Shown: positions 16,041 through 25,013 of the stretch, piece after piece
Layout of the letters: each line of letters starts with the position of its first letter
How positions within the stretch are numbered: the stretch's first letter is position 1
Notes under the pieces: generated by a model
What the model was told of the DNA's origin: nothing
The model's database searches: none
The model's input: the letters and a program-made list of their open reading frames with translations, nothing else
NCBI GenBank assembly: GCA_024275575.1
Contig: JAJRYV010000082.1
Coordinates: 1-37,239 of the forward strand
Reading direction: 5' to 3'
DNA: 37,239 nucleotides
DNA from: a bacterium
GTDB lineage: Bacteria > Zhuqueibacterota > Zhuqueibacteria > Zhuqueibacterales > Geothermadaptataceae
Program-made: the position numbers and the translations under genes

Positions 16041-16727
16041 TCAAATCAAATGATCATCCGCGAAACTGTAAAAGACACCGTCACCGATAATGACATGATC
16101 GATCACCAGCACGTCCACTGTTTTGCAAGCGGCTACCAGCTTTTTGGTTATGGCATAATCTGCATCAGAAGGTGTAACTTCGCCGCTGGGGTGGTTATGC
16201 AGAAAGATAACACTTACTGCTCCATTTGCAAGAATTTCCCGGATCACCTCGCGTATGCTGACGAGGCTTTCGGCGACACTACCCTCAAACAAAACTTTTT
16301 CGCTGATAATTTTATGACGGGAAGTTAAAAAAATGACGCTGAAGTTTTCCCGTTTCAAATCACGGTATTTGAGATGATACAGATCGAAAATATCCTGGCT
16401 CGAAGTTATGCGTTCACCAAAATTATTGGTTTGCTGAGCCAGGCGTTTGCCGATGGCGATCGCCGCTTTAATTTGTGCTGCTTTGGCCTTGCCGATGCCT
16501 TTCACCGCTGTCATATCCTGCACATCCATTTTGGCAATACCACGGAATCCACCACATTCCTGTAAAATGTATCGCGCCAGATCGACTGCGCTTCTGTGCT
16601 GAATGCCGACACGCAAAATGATTGCCAGTAATTCTGCATCTGATAATGCATCCGTACCCAACGAAAACAATTTTTCACGCGGCCGGTCATCTAACGGCCA
16701 GTCAGCAATTCTCGTCTTGTATACCAC
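16041..16727 (-). CDS. radC: RadC-family JAMM-domain protein
   Basis: This roughly 229-residue protein has an N-terminal UPF0758 region (WPLDDRPREKLFSLGTDALSDAELLAIILR), a helix-hairpin-helix (MTAVKGIGKAKAAQI), and a C-terminal JAMM metalloprotease-like domain with HNHPSGEVTPSDAD, giving the zinc ligands His, His and Asp. The historical link to DNA repair is weak; the function of RadC is still uncertain. The GTG at 16727 is used, since GGGGGGTGGG lies just upstream; a TTG at 16739 also keeps the frame. The length is normal for the family. Confidence 0.93.
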   Translation of the reverse strand: MVYKTRIADWPLDDRPREKLFSLGTDALSDAELLAIILRVGIQHRSAVDLARYILQECGGFRGIAKMDVQDMTAVKGIGKAKAAQIKAAIAIGKRLAQQTNNFGERITSSQDIFDLYHLKYRDLKRENFSVIFLTSRHKIISEKVLFEGSVAESLVSIREVIREILANGAVSVIFLHNHPSGEVTPSDADYAITKKLVAACKTVDVLVIDHVIIGDGVFYSFADDHLI

Positions 16728-16795
16728 CCCACCCCCCAAATTTTAATTTGATGAATACTGGGTCATGCAGGAAAGTCTTTTTTGAAAATAGTCAT

Positions 16796-16832
16796 GGTAC
16801 CGCTCACGCTTCAGCAAGCCCAGCGTCATCCT
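16796..16832 (-). repeat. Structured intergenic repeat, copy C (short)
   Basis: Read on the minus strand this gives GACGCTGGGCTTGCTGAAG followed by CGTGAGCGGTACC. It aligns with copy A (5276-5325), where the same positions read GGCGCTGAGCTTGCCGAAG and CGGGAGCGGTACT. Only the core is kept. It lies in the gap between radC and the symporter gene. Confidence 0.55.
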
Positions 16833-16972
16833 ATTGATGTGAGATTGACCCCGATTTAATATTTGACTTTTAAAACAGAAAATCTGAACGCAATTATATC
16901 GTTTTGAATAGTCCCCCACAGAGTGCCGGACTAATCTATTAAATATGTAAACTAATTCTATAAAGTTCAATT

Positions 16973-17008
16973 AAAAAAGCCCCTGTCTGCAGACAGGGGC
17001 TTTTTTTT
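16973..17008 (-). terminator. Strong bidirectional terminator behind the symporter
   Basis: A perfect 22-base palindrome (16979-17000, arms GCCCCTGTCT and AGACAGGGGC) is flanked by six A on the left and eight T on the right. It lies 13 bases from the stop of the minus-strand symporter gene. Confidence 0.92.
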
Positions 17009-17020
17009 GAAATTATAAGA

Positions 17021-18820
17021 CTACTGTGGGACTTCCACTTCCGTAGACAGGTGCCGGTACCATTTAAAATAGAGACCGACCGAGAGTGCGATGAAAATCA
17101 GCAGGAGCCATGCAAATTGATCCCACCTTTGTGTCATCAGCGCCATTCCGCAAAGGAACAGCACAAGCTGCCACGGCACAGCCATGAAAGTTGAGATGAT
17201 ATCGCGTTTATTTTCAGCATTGATTTTCGACAAAACAGAGTCTGCAATCGATTGGCGCACGGGTTTCCAGAAACCGAACGGGCGTGTGCGGCGGTAGAAT
17301 TCGAGCAGTACGCTTTTATCGGTCGGCGCGGAGGCAAATGTACCGATAATCATGCCTGTCAGGGATGAGACCGTGGCGATTGTAAATGCATAGTATTCAG
17401 GAATATCCGGCAAGAAAGCACGCTGCAAAACAGCCGCAACCATGCCGGCGATCGTTCCGGCGGCGAAACCGTAACCGTTCATGCGCCACCAATACCAGCG
17501 GGCCAAAGTTGGCACGAGCAAACCAGCGCCCAGGCTTGAGGTAATCCAGCCCCAGATTTCGTTGATATTATCAATAAAAAGTGTGCAGCCCAGTCCGATG
17601 AGCACGATGGCAACAGAGGCGAAACGCCCGTGCATCATCAATTGACGACTGCTTGCCTGCGGGTTCAGGTAGGCCTGATAAATATCCTTCACCCAATAGG
17701 CCGCACCGGCGTTCACAGTGGAATCAAAAGTGGACATTCCGGCGGCCATGAGCCCGGCAACCAGCATACCTTTGATGCCAACAGGCACCATTTCATTGAT
17801 CACTCGCGGCAGCACCGCTTCGGGATCATCGATATTACCAAGGGATATGCCCAGGATAGCGATTGCCATGATAAACGGCCAGCGAAAGCCGAGCAAAACC
17901 GTCCACAAGAGTGAGAGTAAACCAGCTTCACGATCGCTGCGGGCGGCGAAAAAACGTTGAATCATATACTGACTGGTTCCGCCGCTGCCTTCGATGGTGA
18001 CTTTCAGCAAGTAAAAAAGGATGGCGACTCCGAAGAGATTATAGATAGAATAAGCTGAGCGTTCATCGAGATCGAGCGTCCAACTGGGAATCATGCTGGT
18101 CCAGGCATCACGTGTCGTTTGCACTGACATGAAACCGCCCTCGCGCAGCGGCATGGAAACATTAAAAGTTTCCGGCAGCGCATATCCACTCGCCAGAATA
18201 CAGATATAAATTATCGTACCGAAAATGAGCACACCCTGAAAGACGTCAGTCCAGACGACGCCATAGAGGCCGCTGGCGACAGTATAAACCATGGCCAAAA
18301 TGATCATGAGCGTTGCAGCCCAGAATTGCGGTTCGAGGCCTAAAAATCCGGGGATTTGCAAAAATTCCGCGACAAACTTGCCGGAACCGATGGCAAAATA
18401 AGTGATCATCGCGATAGTCACGATAAGAATTGAGATTGCAGCGATGAGGCGGGCAACATCGCCCTGTCTATCTTTGCCAAAACGAAAATGCATCCATTCT
18501 GCCAGAGTCATCACTTCGGCGCGACGATTCCATTTCCCCTGAAAAATCATCAAAAAAGCCATAATCAAGGTGACGCCGCCGCGGATTTCAATAAACATAC
18601 CGCAAGCACCGAGGGCAAAAATAAATGCCGTATTAATCATGGTACCGCTAATGTCCAAATTGGAGGCCATGCCGGAAGAACCGAGCACCCACCAGGGGAT
18701 TTTACGCCCGCCGAGAAAGTAGGAATCGATACCTGCCGAAGCCCGCTTCTGCATAACCAGGCCAACGATGACCATGGCCGCAATGTAAATGATAACGATG
18801 CCGAAATCTAAATACGACAT
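17021..18820 (-). CDS. Sodium:solute symporter family transporter
   Basis: This 599-residue inner-membrane protein has about 13-14 hydrophobic segments and should use the sodium gradient for uptake of a small solute. Family features include the opening DFGIVIIYIAAMVIVGLVMQKR, YFLGGRKIPWWVLGSSGMASN (typical of SSS proteins), TVASGLYGVVWTDVFQG, and LVAGLMAAGMSTFDSTVN, which corresponds to the conserved sodium-site helix. The substrate cannot be read from the sequence; sugars are plausible because the gene shares an upstream palindrome with the amylase gene. The start ATG has a strong ribosome site (GGGAGGA, six bases). It stands alone, bounded by a terminator on each side. Confidence 0.92.
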   Translation of the reverse strand: MSYLDFGIVIIYIAAMVIVGLVMQKRASAGIDSYFLGGRKIPWWVLGSSGMASNLDISGTMINTAFIFALGACGMFIEIRGGVTLIMAFLMIFQGKWNRRAEVMTLAEWMHFRFGKDRQGDVARLIAAISILIVTIAMITYFAIGSGKFVAEFLQIPGFLGLEPQFWAATLMIILAMVYTVASGLYGVVWTDVFQGVLIFGTIIYICILASGYALPETFNVSMPLREGGFMSVQTTRDAWTSMIPSWTLDLDERSAYSIYNLFGVAILFYLLKVTIEGSGGTSQYMIQRFFAARSDREAGLLSLLWTVLLGFRWPFIMAIAILGISLGNIDDPEAVLPRVINEMVPVGIKGMLVAGLMAAGMSTFDSTVNAGAAYWVKDIYQAYLNPQASSRQLMMHGRFASVAIVLIGLGCTLFIDNINEIWGWITSSLGAGLLVPTLARWYWWRMNGYGFAAGTIAGMVAAVLQRAFLPDIPEYYAFTIATVSSLTGMIIGTFASAPTDKSVLLEFYRRTRPFGFWKPVRQSIADSVLSKINAENKRDIISTFMAVPWQLVLFLCGMALMTQRWDQFAWLLLIFIALSVGLYFKWYRHLSTEVEVPQ

Positions 18821-18990
18821 AAATATCCTCCCGCTGAAAAACTGGATCGATTAATATTGGTTTAATTTTAAGAACAGATAATATCCCATCGGATCACAAA
18901 AACTGTCCGTGGCAAAAAAAGAAGAACTCCCTGCCGGAAACTATAATCTGTACTATGTATGCCTGTGGGTTTTCAGCACAATTTTCTGGC

Positions 18991-19004
18991 GGAAGTGCTT
19001 CCAT
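18991..19004 (-). promoter_or_regulatory. LacI-type operator-like palindrome upstream of the symporter
   Basis: The sequence GGAAGTGCTTCCAT contains the dyad GGAAG-TG-CTTCC, close to the LacI/GalR-family operator pattern (half sites around a central CG). It sits about 171 bases before the symporter start. An identical 14-mer lies upstream of the amylase gene at 30571-30584. The only genes downstream of these two sites in the window are the transporter and the amylase, which suggests a shared sugar regulator. Confidence 0.55.
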
Positions 19005-19012
19005 CGGCATAC

Positions 19013-19041
19013 AAAAAGAAACCGGCATGACATCCGGTTTC
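19013..19041 (-). terminator. Terminator of the envelope operon
   Basis: On the minus strand GAAACCGG, an eight-base loop, then CCGGTTTC is followed by TTTTTG. It lies about 80 bases past the stop of the kinase-like gene at 19120 and just before the operator of the symporter gene. Confidence 0.75.
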
Positions 19042-19119
19042 TCTCTCTTCGTGGGACGTAATATAATTTATAGTGCAGCGAATTGCAAGAATTATCAAAC
19101 ACGGTAAAGGATATGGGGT

Positions 19120-19833
19120 TTAGAATGATAAACGAAGAATTCTCTGATTCCCCCGATTCTCAACTCCAAGATTGATCGGGGTTTCTTTACAAAGGCGTTG
19201 CGATATTTGTAAAAAAACCAGACTGCTCGCAGGTAAAAATTCAGGTTGAAAAAAAGATTCCGTTTTGCCTGACCGGCGGGCTGAACGCATTTTTTCAGGA
19301 TAGGCGCTTATCGGGGCAACAAACTGTAATGCGGCTGGTTCCGTGGCGTGCTCTATTTTGATATTTATCGCAACAGCCTCTTCTTTGTTCTCTTTGTGTT
19401 GGTGCAGCAATTCCTGATGAAAAATCTCAAGTATGGTATAGATTAAAATTAAAAAATCCAGATTGGAAATTATTCCTCCAGTGAAAAAATCAATCTCAAA
19501 ATCTTCCAAAACCGTTTGAATACGGCGAAATTTAATTTGCAGAAGTTTTATGAGCGCCGCAATTTCCCTGTCGAGTTTTTGAGAATATTTATCATTCAAC
19601 GTCTGGATCAATGTGCTGCCAAAACCGCTTGTTTCCACAAGCCTGGCGCTAATTTCCCCAAGATCGGCGAGAAAATTCTCTCGCGGCAGGTTGCCTTTTG
19701 TCCGCGATGAAGCAGCGTAAATAAAGCCATAAGCCTGCAGTGCTGTAAGCGGATTGTTCAGCTCATGCAGAAGATATGGGAGGAGTTCACCCAGCATTTG
19801 AAAATAAGCTGCTTTTTTATCGGGTTTTTGCAT
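19120..19833 (-). CDS. Degenerate histidine-kinase-like protein
   Basis: About 237 residues. The N-terminus holds an H-box like that of sensor kinases: ELLPYLLHELNNPLTALQAY, with His25-Glu26 and the following NNP. In the rest I find no convincing N box, DxG or GxG ATP-lid motif; the expected N-box position (NLDFLILIYTILEIFHQEL) lacks the needed asparagine pattern, and the end (VENRGNQRILRLSF) resembles only the last strand of an HATPase domain. It may act as a phosphotransfer or dimerisation partner rather than a kinase. No membrane segment or sensor domain is seen. It is the last gene of the operon with PEGA and propeller proteins. The ATG at 19833 is used; a TTG lies two codons upstream. 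Confidence 0.7.
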   Translation of the reverse strand: MQKPDKKAAYFQMLGELLPYLLHELNNPLTALQAYGFIYAASSRTKGNLPRENFLADLGEISARLVETSGFGSTLIQTLNDKYSQKLDREIAALIKLLQIKFRRIQTVLEDFEIDFFTGGIISNLDFLILIYTILEIFHQELLHQHKENKEEAVAINIKIEHATEPAALQFVAPISAYPEKMRSARRSGKTESFFQPEFLPASSLVFLQISQRLCKETPINLGVENRGNQRILRLSF

Positions 19834-19862
19834 TGGCAAATAAAAAAAGTTGGTTGAGTGAT

Positions 19863-20687
19863 TTAATGATCTGAATTGCTCTTAACGAAGAAATACAAGC
19901 TGAATCCGAAGCTGACTTGCAAAGCGCCAAAAGCGACGATTGAAAGCCGGTCATACTGTTCGGCTTTATTGAATAATTCATCCATCTTTTCCGGGTCGAC
20001 TTCACGGTTGTAATCGTGATAAAATTTATCGGCGCGTTTCTTTAACCAGACCGCACCCACACCGGAGGCCAGGGTCAGCGCAGTGGATAAATACGTCATT
20101 TTTTTACGCCGGCTCATTTTTGTTTGCAATTTTTTCTGCAGAAGATCCTGTTCGATCCAATAATTATCATCGGCTTCGAGCACGACTTTCATCAAATGAT
20201 TGCCCATGGAGCGGCAATCGACAACCTGAGAAAAATAGCCGTCTTTCTCCAGAACCAGGCGGACACTCTCCGACTCATCATATTCCAAAACGAGCGGTGT
20301 TTCACCACAGTATTTTTCATTCTGATAAACATGTGCACCGTAGGGAATCGATTGGACATGATAAGTCAATCGGAATACGGGATTCAAGACCAGCGAATCC
20401 CCTGCATCCACGGTGACGGTTTCGCTCCAATCGGAGGCAAACCAACTCTGTTTGTTAAGACGCTGAACGGTAACTTTATGTTTTCCCACCGATACCGGAT
20501 GCGCAAAAATCGGCGTCGTGCCAACGCTATCATCATCGATGATGACCAGGCTGCCCATGATTTCACTCACGACCGTGATCGAAGGCTGTTTGCCTTCCTG
20601 CAGCGACTGTCCCCTCATTTCCGATGCCAGGAGCAATAAAACAATGCTAAGCCAGGCGCTGCAAGTCCACATCCTGTTGTATCTCAC
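19863..20687 (-). CDS. PEGA-domain envelope protein
   Basis: This 274-residue protein has a signal sequence (WLSIVLLLLASEMRG) and two PEGA-like repeats: one around SLVIIDDDSVGTTPIFAHPVSVGKHKVTV and one around YGAHVYQNEKYCGETPLVLEY. PEGA domains are small beta-folds in surface or periplasmic proteins. Two later hydrophobic segments (residues ~205-220 and ~250-270) around a charged coiled-coil-like stretch suggest C-terminal membrane anchoring. The GTG start overlaps the stop of the propeller gene by four bases (GTGA), so translation is probably coupled. Confidence 0.78.
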   Translation of the reverse strand: MRYNRMWTCSAWLSIVLLLLASEMRGQSLQEGKQPSITVVSEIMGSLVIIDDDSVGTTPIFAHPVSVGKHKVTVQRLNKQSWFASDWSETVTVDAGDSLVLNPVFRLTYHVQSIPYGAHVYQNEKYCGETPLVLEYDESESVRLVLEKDGYFSQVVDCRSMGNHLMKVVLEADDNYWIEQDLLQKKLQTKMSRRKKMTYLSTALTLASGVGAVWLKKRADKFYHDYNREVDPEKMDELFNKAEQYDRLSIVAFGALQVSFGFSLYFFVKSNSDH

Positions 20688-21829
20688 TTTTGGCTCCTTT
20701 CGCTTTCATGCTCAAAAACATAGATGTATTTATTCTCACTGCCGACCAACAGATAATCACCGTTGACGGTGGGATCGGTTCGCACCCTGCCCCTTAGTTC
20801 CGTTTGCCAGACAACATCTCCCGAGTATAGATCGAGGGCGTAAAGGTTGCGGTCGGCGCCGCCCAAATAGACCCGATCACCGACGATGATCGGGCTTGTA
20901 CCGACGGGGGTTTTGATCGAAAATTGCCAGTTGATGCTGCCGTCTGCAGTTTTAACCGAATAAATCAGGCCGCTTGAGGTGGCAACAATCAGGGTTTCAT
21001 TTTTAAGCGCCGGGGTTTTCCATATGCCGCCCTGAACTTTTTTCTGCCAAAGGATCTTCCCATTTTCAGGATTCAACGCTGTCAATTCATTAGCTACTGA
21101 GGTGATGAAAACAAGTTTGCCGTCAAAAACCGGTGCTGTGTAGATCGGGCCCTTCAAGCCGGTTTTCCAGGCTGTCTCCCCGGTCCGCCGTGTCAGGGCC
21201 AGAATTTGTCCGGCATCGGTGCCAAAAACCAGCAAATTATCGACGATTGCAGCCGTGGAGTGGGCAAAGCTGCCAATGCGCTTTCTCCACAAGCGCCTGC
21301 CGTTTGCCAGCGAATAACGTGAAGTGTGTTTGAACCGACTGACGACATAAACGGTCGAATCAGCGACCAGCGGTTTGGCGCCCTGCAATCCGGCGTTCAC
21401 TTTCCACAGATATTTCCCGCGAATGAGATCGTAGCAAAGCAGAGTTTTCTTTGCCAGTTTAAGCGCGATAATGAGGTAACGATCATTATAAAGGGTGGCA
21501 AATCCTTCAGAATTATTTTCCAGCTTCAATTTGCCGCGGATTTTCTTGCCTTTGATCAGTGAACCGTAAACTCTGCCGTTTTTCGTCACCATGACGACAG
21601 CATCGCCCAAGCTAAAGACATTTTCGATGGGCGCTGAGGTCAGCGAGAAGCGGTCGACGAGGCGCAGCGGTAAATCCGGCCCTTTATGATAATAATTAAA
21701 ATTGGGAATATCGAGATATTCCGGCGAACCAAAATCATCATCCGGTTTCGGCTTGACGACTTTAAATGAAACGCAGCCAACGATGAGAACACTCAATGCA
21801 ATGAGCGGCACGATATGATTCAGTTTCAT
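20684..21829 (-). CDS. PQQ-repeat beta-propeller lipoprotein (BamB-like)
   Basis: This 381-residue protein carries a lipobox (LIVGC, Cys19), so it is probably anchored to a membrane after export. From residue ~80 it has repeated PQQ-propeller blades with motifs such as GKYLWKVNAG, GRRLWRKRIG, GETAWKTGLKG, GKILWQKKVQG, GSINWQFSIKTPVG and GDVVWQTELRG. BamB, with this fold, helps assemble outer-membrane barrels; that is a reasonable analogy here, because the gene upstream encodes a protein with a C-terminal barrel. The ATG at 21829 has AAGGAA five bases upstream; an upstream ATG at 21847 lacks one. It lies 21 bases after the barrel fusion gene. Confidence 0.88.
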   Translation of the reverse strand: MKLNHIVPLIALSVLIVGCVSFKVVKPKPDDDFGSPEYLDIPNFNYYHKGPDLPLRLVDRFSLTSAPIENVFSLGDAVVMVTKNGRVYGSLIKGKKIRGKLKLENNSEGFATLYNDRYLIIALKLAKKTLLCYDLIRGKYLWKVNAGLQGAKPLVADSTVYVVSRFKHTSRYSLANGRRLWRKRIGSFAHSTAAIVDNLLVFGTDAGQILALTRRTGETAWKTGLKGPIYTAPVFDGKLVFITSVANELTALNPENGKILWQKKVQGGIWKTPALKNETLIVATSSGLIYSVKTADGSINWQFSIKTPVGTSPIIVGDRVYLGGADRNLYALDLYSGDVVWQTELRGRVRTDPTVNGDYLLVGSENKYIYVFEHESERSQK

Positions 21830-21850
21830 TAAATTCCTTATATTCAAAAT

Positions 21851-24754
21851 TTAAAAATCCCAGCCGAAAAAAAACTGTTTTCGCCACTTGTTGGGAAATG
21901 AGAAGGCGTCAGAACGTAATCCACCTTCCAGGTCATTGACGGCGAAGCGACGTCCGATATCATAGCGCAATACGAGAAAACCGCCGAGTCGCAAGCGCAT
22001 GCCGAAGCCGTAACTGCCGCGAATATTTTCCAGGGTATCATTCCAGGCATTGCCCGCATCGACAAAAAAAGCACCGCGAATAGAACTGAACCCCAGCCCA
22101 CCGAAGGGAAAAGAGACGGAGAGCCGGTCGATGAACGGCACACGTAATTCCTGGCTAACGAGAAAGAGTTTATGCCCCCAGATCGTCCAGCGTGGGTAGA
22201 GGCGTAAATCCCAACTACCGCCCATAAAAAAATCGAGTGCTTCCTTGCCCTGATTCATCGCAGCCCACAAGCGCACAGCGTAGGCGACACGATTTGAGAG
22301 GCGCTGATATTTGCGGTAATCTGCCATGATGGTATAAAAATTTACATTCGAATCACGGATATCAACCGTATTTCCCAAGGTGAAGGAAAAGCGTTCACCA
22401 TCAACAGGGCCGCTGGCTCCCCAGAGAGAATTGTCTTTAATCCAACTGACAAAATTTGAAACGAGTAAACCATTTATCTCTTCCGTGCCGAAACGGGTTT
22501 TATCCGATTGACGAATATTGATTGAAGCCTCGGCGCGTTGAAAAATCGAAAGCGGATAACTTAGCGAAGCGAAACCGCCATAACGCCGTTCATAGAAAAA
22601 ACTTTCCGAGCGGTTGTAGTAATTTCCAGCGAAATGATACGCACCATAAGCGTAGTTTAAACGATGACTGAGATCGATTTTCGTCACTGCGACATTAAAA
22701 CTCTTGAGCATCTCCGAGCTGGTTGTGGCGGTGTTATAGATGAGAAAATAGTATTTATGGTTGCCCAACATATCGCTCATGGCCAATTGCGCCCCGCCCG
22801 AAGTGCCGAATAGCGGGTCCTGCGTCACCTGGCTTTGGGCGATATCCAGCGAGAATTTTTTGCGATAAGCCAGATTGGATACCGCAGCGACAGCGGATAT
22901 TTTAGTCGGCTGCCAGCGGGTGGCAACTTTATGCAGCCGGTCGGCTTGCTGAACACCGGCTTTTTGCACCAGCGCATTGACATCATCAATTTTGCGCAGT
23001 TGAAATGAAAACCTTTCAAAGGCGGTAAAAATCAGAGCATTGTCTTCCATCCATTCCGGATCGAACGCTCCGGTGATAAAATTGGTGATTTTCTGTAATC
23101 GATGATCGCAATCGACAGCGCTGGGGAAAGGTGCATGCGGTAATTTGAAAACATCACCATTAGACAAGTTGGCCGCCAGTTTCAGGCTTTCCTGCGGGAT
23201 TTGCAGCAACCAGATATTGAATGCTCCGTCGCGGTCAGAGGTAAAAGCGATGGACATGCCATCGGGCGACCAAACCGGTGTCAGATCATTGGCAGGGCTG
23301 CTGGTGATGTAAGAGATATCGCCGTTTTGAGCATTATAGATAAAAATATCATACAATCCGTCCTCCCCTTCCGGAGCACGATCGGAACTGAAAGCAATGT
23401 ATTTGCCATCCGGCGACCAGGCCGGGTCGCGGTCATCATAAAAATCATTGGTCAGTTTTTGCAAATCCTGCGAGGCGAAATCATAGGTGTAAAGATCACT
23501 TTTGCCGCTGAAATCGACGGCGGTAAAAACGATGCTCTCATCGTCTGGATGCCAGTTTGGTGAAAGAATAGTGACGAGGTTGTCGAACTGTAACCGTTTT
23601 TGGATTTTGCCGTCATCGAGACGGCATTTGTAAAGCGCGTCCTTGCCATAGCTTTTGGCGACGAAAATCAACTCCCCATGCCGGTTCACATCGATTTTAC
23701 TTTTCAATAAATTAAACGCTTCGAACAGGCTCGAACGCTCACCTTTTACCACGACTTGCGGGTTTTTATCTTTCTGTTGCGCATCGGCATCGATGGAATA
23801 GATATTGGAATAACCGATGCGATTGGAAATAAAAACAATTTTTTCCTGATCGCCATATTTGCAGTAGGTTGGTTTTGTATTGATGCCTCTTGTCGTCAAT
23901 CGTTCGGTAACCATGCCGGGCATATCATTTTCATCGATGATGGGATATTTCGTTTTTTTGAGCGAATAGAGCCACAGCTCATCAAATTTCTTATAATCGA
24001 CGCCGAGGGTATATTTCATCACGTCGGAGAAACTTTCTCCCATCCAGGTATTCTGCATCAATTGTAATAACTTCTCTTCCCCGTATTTTTCGCTGATGAA
24101 ACGGCAGACAGCCTGCCCTTCTTTGTACATCAGAAAGGTGCCGAATATACGATACATTCGCGAAACCGGCACGATATATCCGCTGATTACCGCATCCCGC
24201 AAAAACATTTCGGCTTCGGTATCCCATCCCTCGGACCAATATTCCGCGATCCCCTCGGTAAACCACAACGGCAAACCCGGGTAGTTGGTTTTCCTGTGGT
24301 CTTTCAGAGTCCGGTTGACCAGGCTGTGGGTAAAAACATGCACCAGTTCATGATTGATGACATGTTTAAATTTATAGAGTGAGCCATCGGCCGGGATGAC
24401 GACACGGCCTTTCAGAAATTCGAAAAAACCACCCACACCGTGCGGGATGAGATTGGGAATGGTATTGGTTTGCTGAAAATGCAAATGGTTGGAATAAAAA
24501 ATCAAAGGAATGCGGCGGGGCACATTTTGATTGTATTTGACCATCAGCCGGGTGTAAGCAGCTTCAGCATAGGAAGCGCCGACTTCAGCCAGGTCCTTCA
24601 TCTCGGGATAATAATAGATATCAAAATGTTCGGTTTCTAAAATATGCCAATCAAAATTATCGTACTGGACTTTATTACGTCCAAAATAGTATTGTGCATT
24701 CAGATTGATCGTCATGCCAACGATCAGTAAAAACAACAAGAAAAAACGCCTCAT
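21851..24754 (-). CDS. Zinc peptidase / TolB-like propeller / outer-membrane barrel fusion protein
   Basis: This protein of about 967 residues has a signal peptide (RRFFLLFLLIVGMTINLNA). Part 1 (30-290) is a gluzincin-type peptidase: HELVH at 135-139 and LWFTEGIAEYWSEG with Glu168 as likely third ligand, as in peptidase-MA-like proteases. Part 2 (~300-560) has TolB/PD40 propeller blades, including PNWHPDDESIVFTA, PAWSPDGKYIAFSSDR and PVWSPDGMSIAFTSDR. Part 3 (~640-967) looks like an Omp85/surface-antigen-type barrel; its end has GLGFSSIRGAFFVDAGNAW and GFGMRLRLGGFLVLRYDIG. The order suggests a surface or periplasmic protease tethered to the outer membrane. The ATG at 24754 has GAGG seven bases upstream. 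It heads the operon with the propeller, PEGA and kinase-like genes. Confidence 0.88.
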   Translation of the reverse strand: MRRFFLLFLLIVGMTINLNAQYYFGRNKVQYDNFDWHILETEHFDIYYYPEMKDLAEVGASYAEAAYTRLMVKYNQNVPRRIPLIFYSNHLHFQQTNTIPNLIPHGVGGFFEFLKGRVVIPADGSLYKFKHVINHELVHVFTHSLVNRTLKDHRKTNYPGLPLWFTEGIAEYWSEGWDTEAEMFLRDAVISGYIVPVSRMYRIFGTFLMYKEGQAVCRFISEKYGEEKLLQLMQNTWMGESFSDVMKYTLGVDYKKFDELWLYSLKKTKYPIIDENDMPGMVTERLTTRGINTKPTYCKYGDQEKIVFISNRIGYSNIYSIDADAQQKDKNPQVVVKGERSSLFEAFNLLKSKIDVNRHGELIFVAKSYGKDALYKCRLDDGKIQKRLQFDNLVTILSPNWHPDDESIVFTAVDFSGKSDLYTYDFASQDLQKLTNDFYDDRDPAWSPDGKYIAFSSDRAPEGEDGLYDIFIYNAQNGDISYITSSPANDLTPVWSPDGMSIAFTSDRDGAFNIWLLQIPQESLKLAANLSNGDVFKLPHAPFPSAVDCDHRLQKITNFITGAFDPEWMEDNALIFTAFERFSFQLRKIDDVNALVQKAGVQQADRLHKVATRWQPTKISAVAAVSNLAYRKKFSLDIAQSQVTQDPLFGTSGGAQLAMSDMLGNHKYYFLIYNTATTSSEMLKSFNVAVTKIDLSHRLNYAYGAYHFAGNYYNRSESFFYERRYGGFASLSYPLSIFQRAEASINIRQSDKTRFGTEEINGLLVSNFVSWIKDNSLWGASGPVDGERFSFTLGNTVDIRDSNVNFYTIMADYRKYQRLSNRVAYAVRLWAAMNQGKEALDFFMGGSWDLRLYPRWTIWGHKLFLVSQELRVPFIDRLSVSFPFGGLGFSSIRGAFFVDAGNAWNDTLENIRGSYGFGMRLRLGGFLVLRYDIGRRFAVNDLEGGLRSDAFSFPNKWRKQFFFGWDF

Positions 24755-24951
24755 CGATTGCCTCGATTTTCTGTGTGCAACGAATTTGATGTTTAAAGAA
24801 TTTAAAAACAATTAAGCCGCGATCAAGTTAATTAATCATTGCTTACGTCGATAAATTCAGTATGATTTTCTTTGCCGGCGGGTGCTTATAATAACGGAAT
24901 TATGTTCATTACGCTCTTCAAATTTTTGAATCGACTCACAATTTTTAAAAC

Positions 24952-24986
24952 TTGACGTCCAGCGTAAAATAGTAAAATCTTATAAT
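24952..24986 (+). promoter_or_regulatory. Possible promoter of the GGDEF gene
   Basis: TTGACG (24952-24957) is followed by TAAAAT (24973-24978, 15-base spacer) and by TATAAT (24981-24986, 23-base spacer). Neither spacing is ideal for sigma-70, so the -10 choice is open. It lies 30-60 bases before the diguanylate cyclase start. Confidence 0.35.
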
Positions 24987-25013
24987 AATTAATCCAGATT
25001 TGCAATTAAGTTG

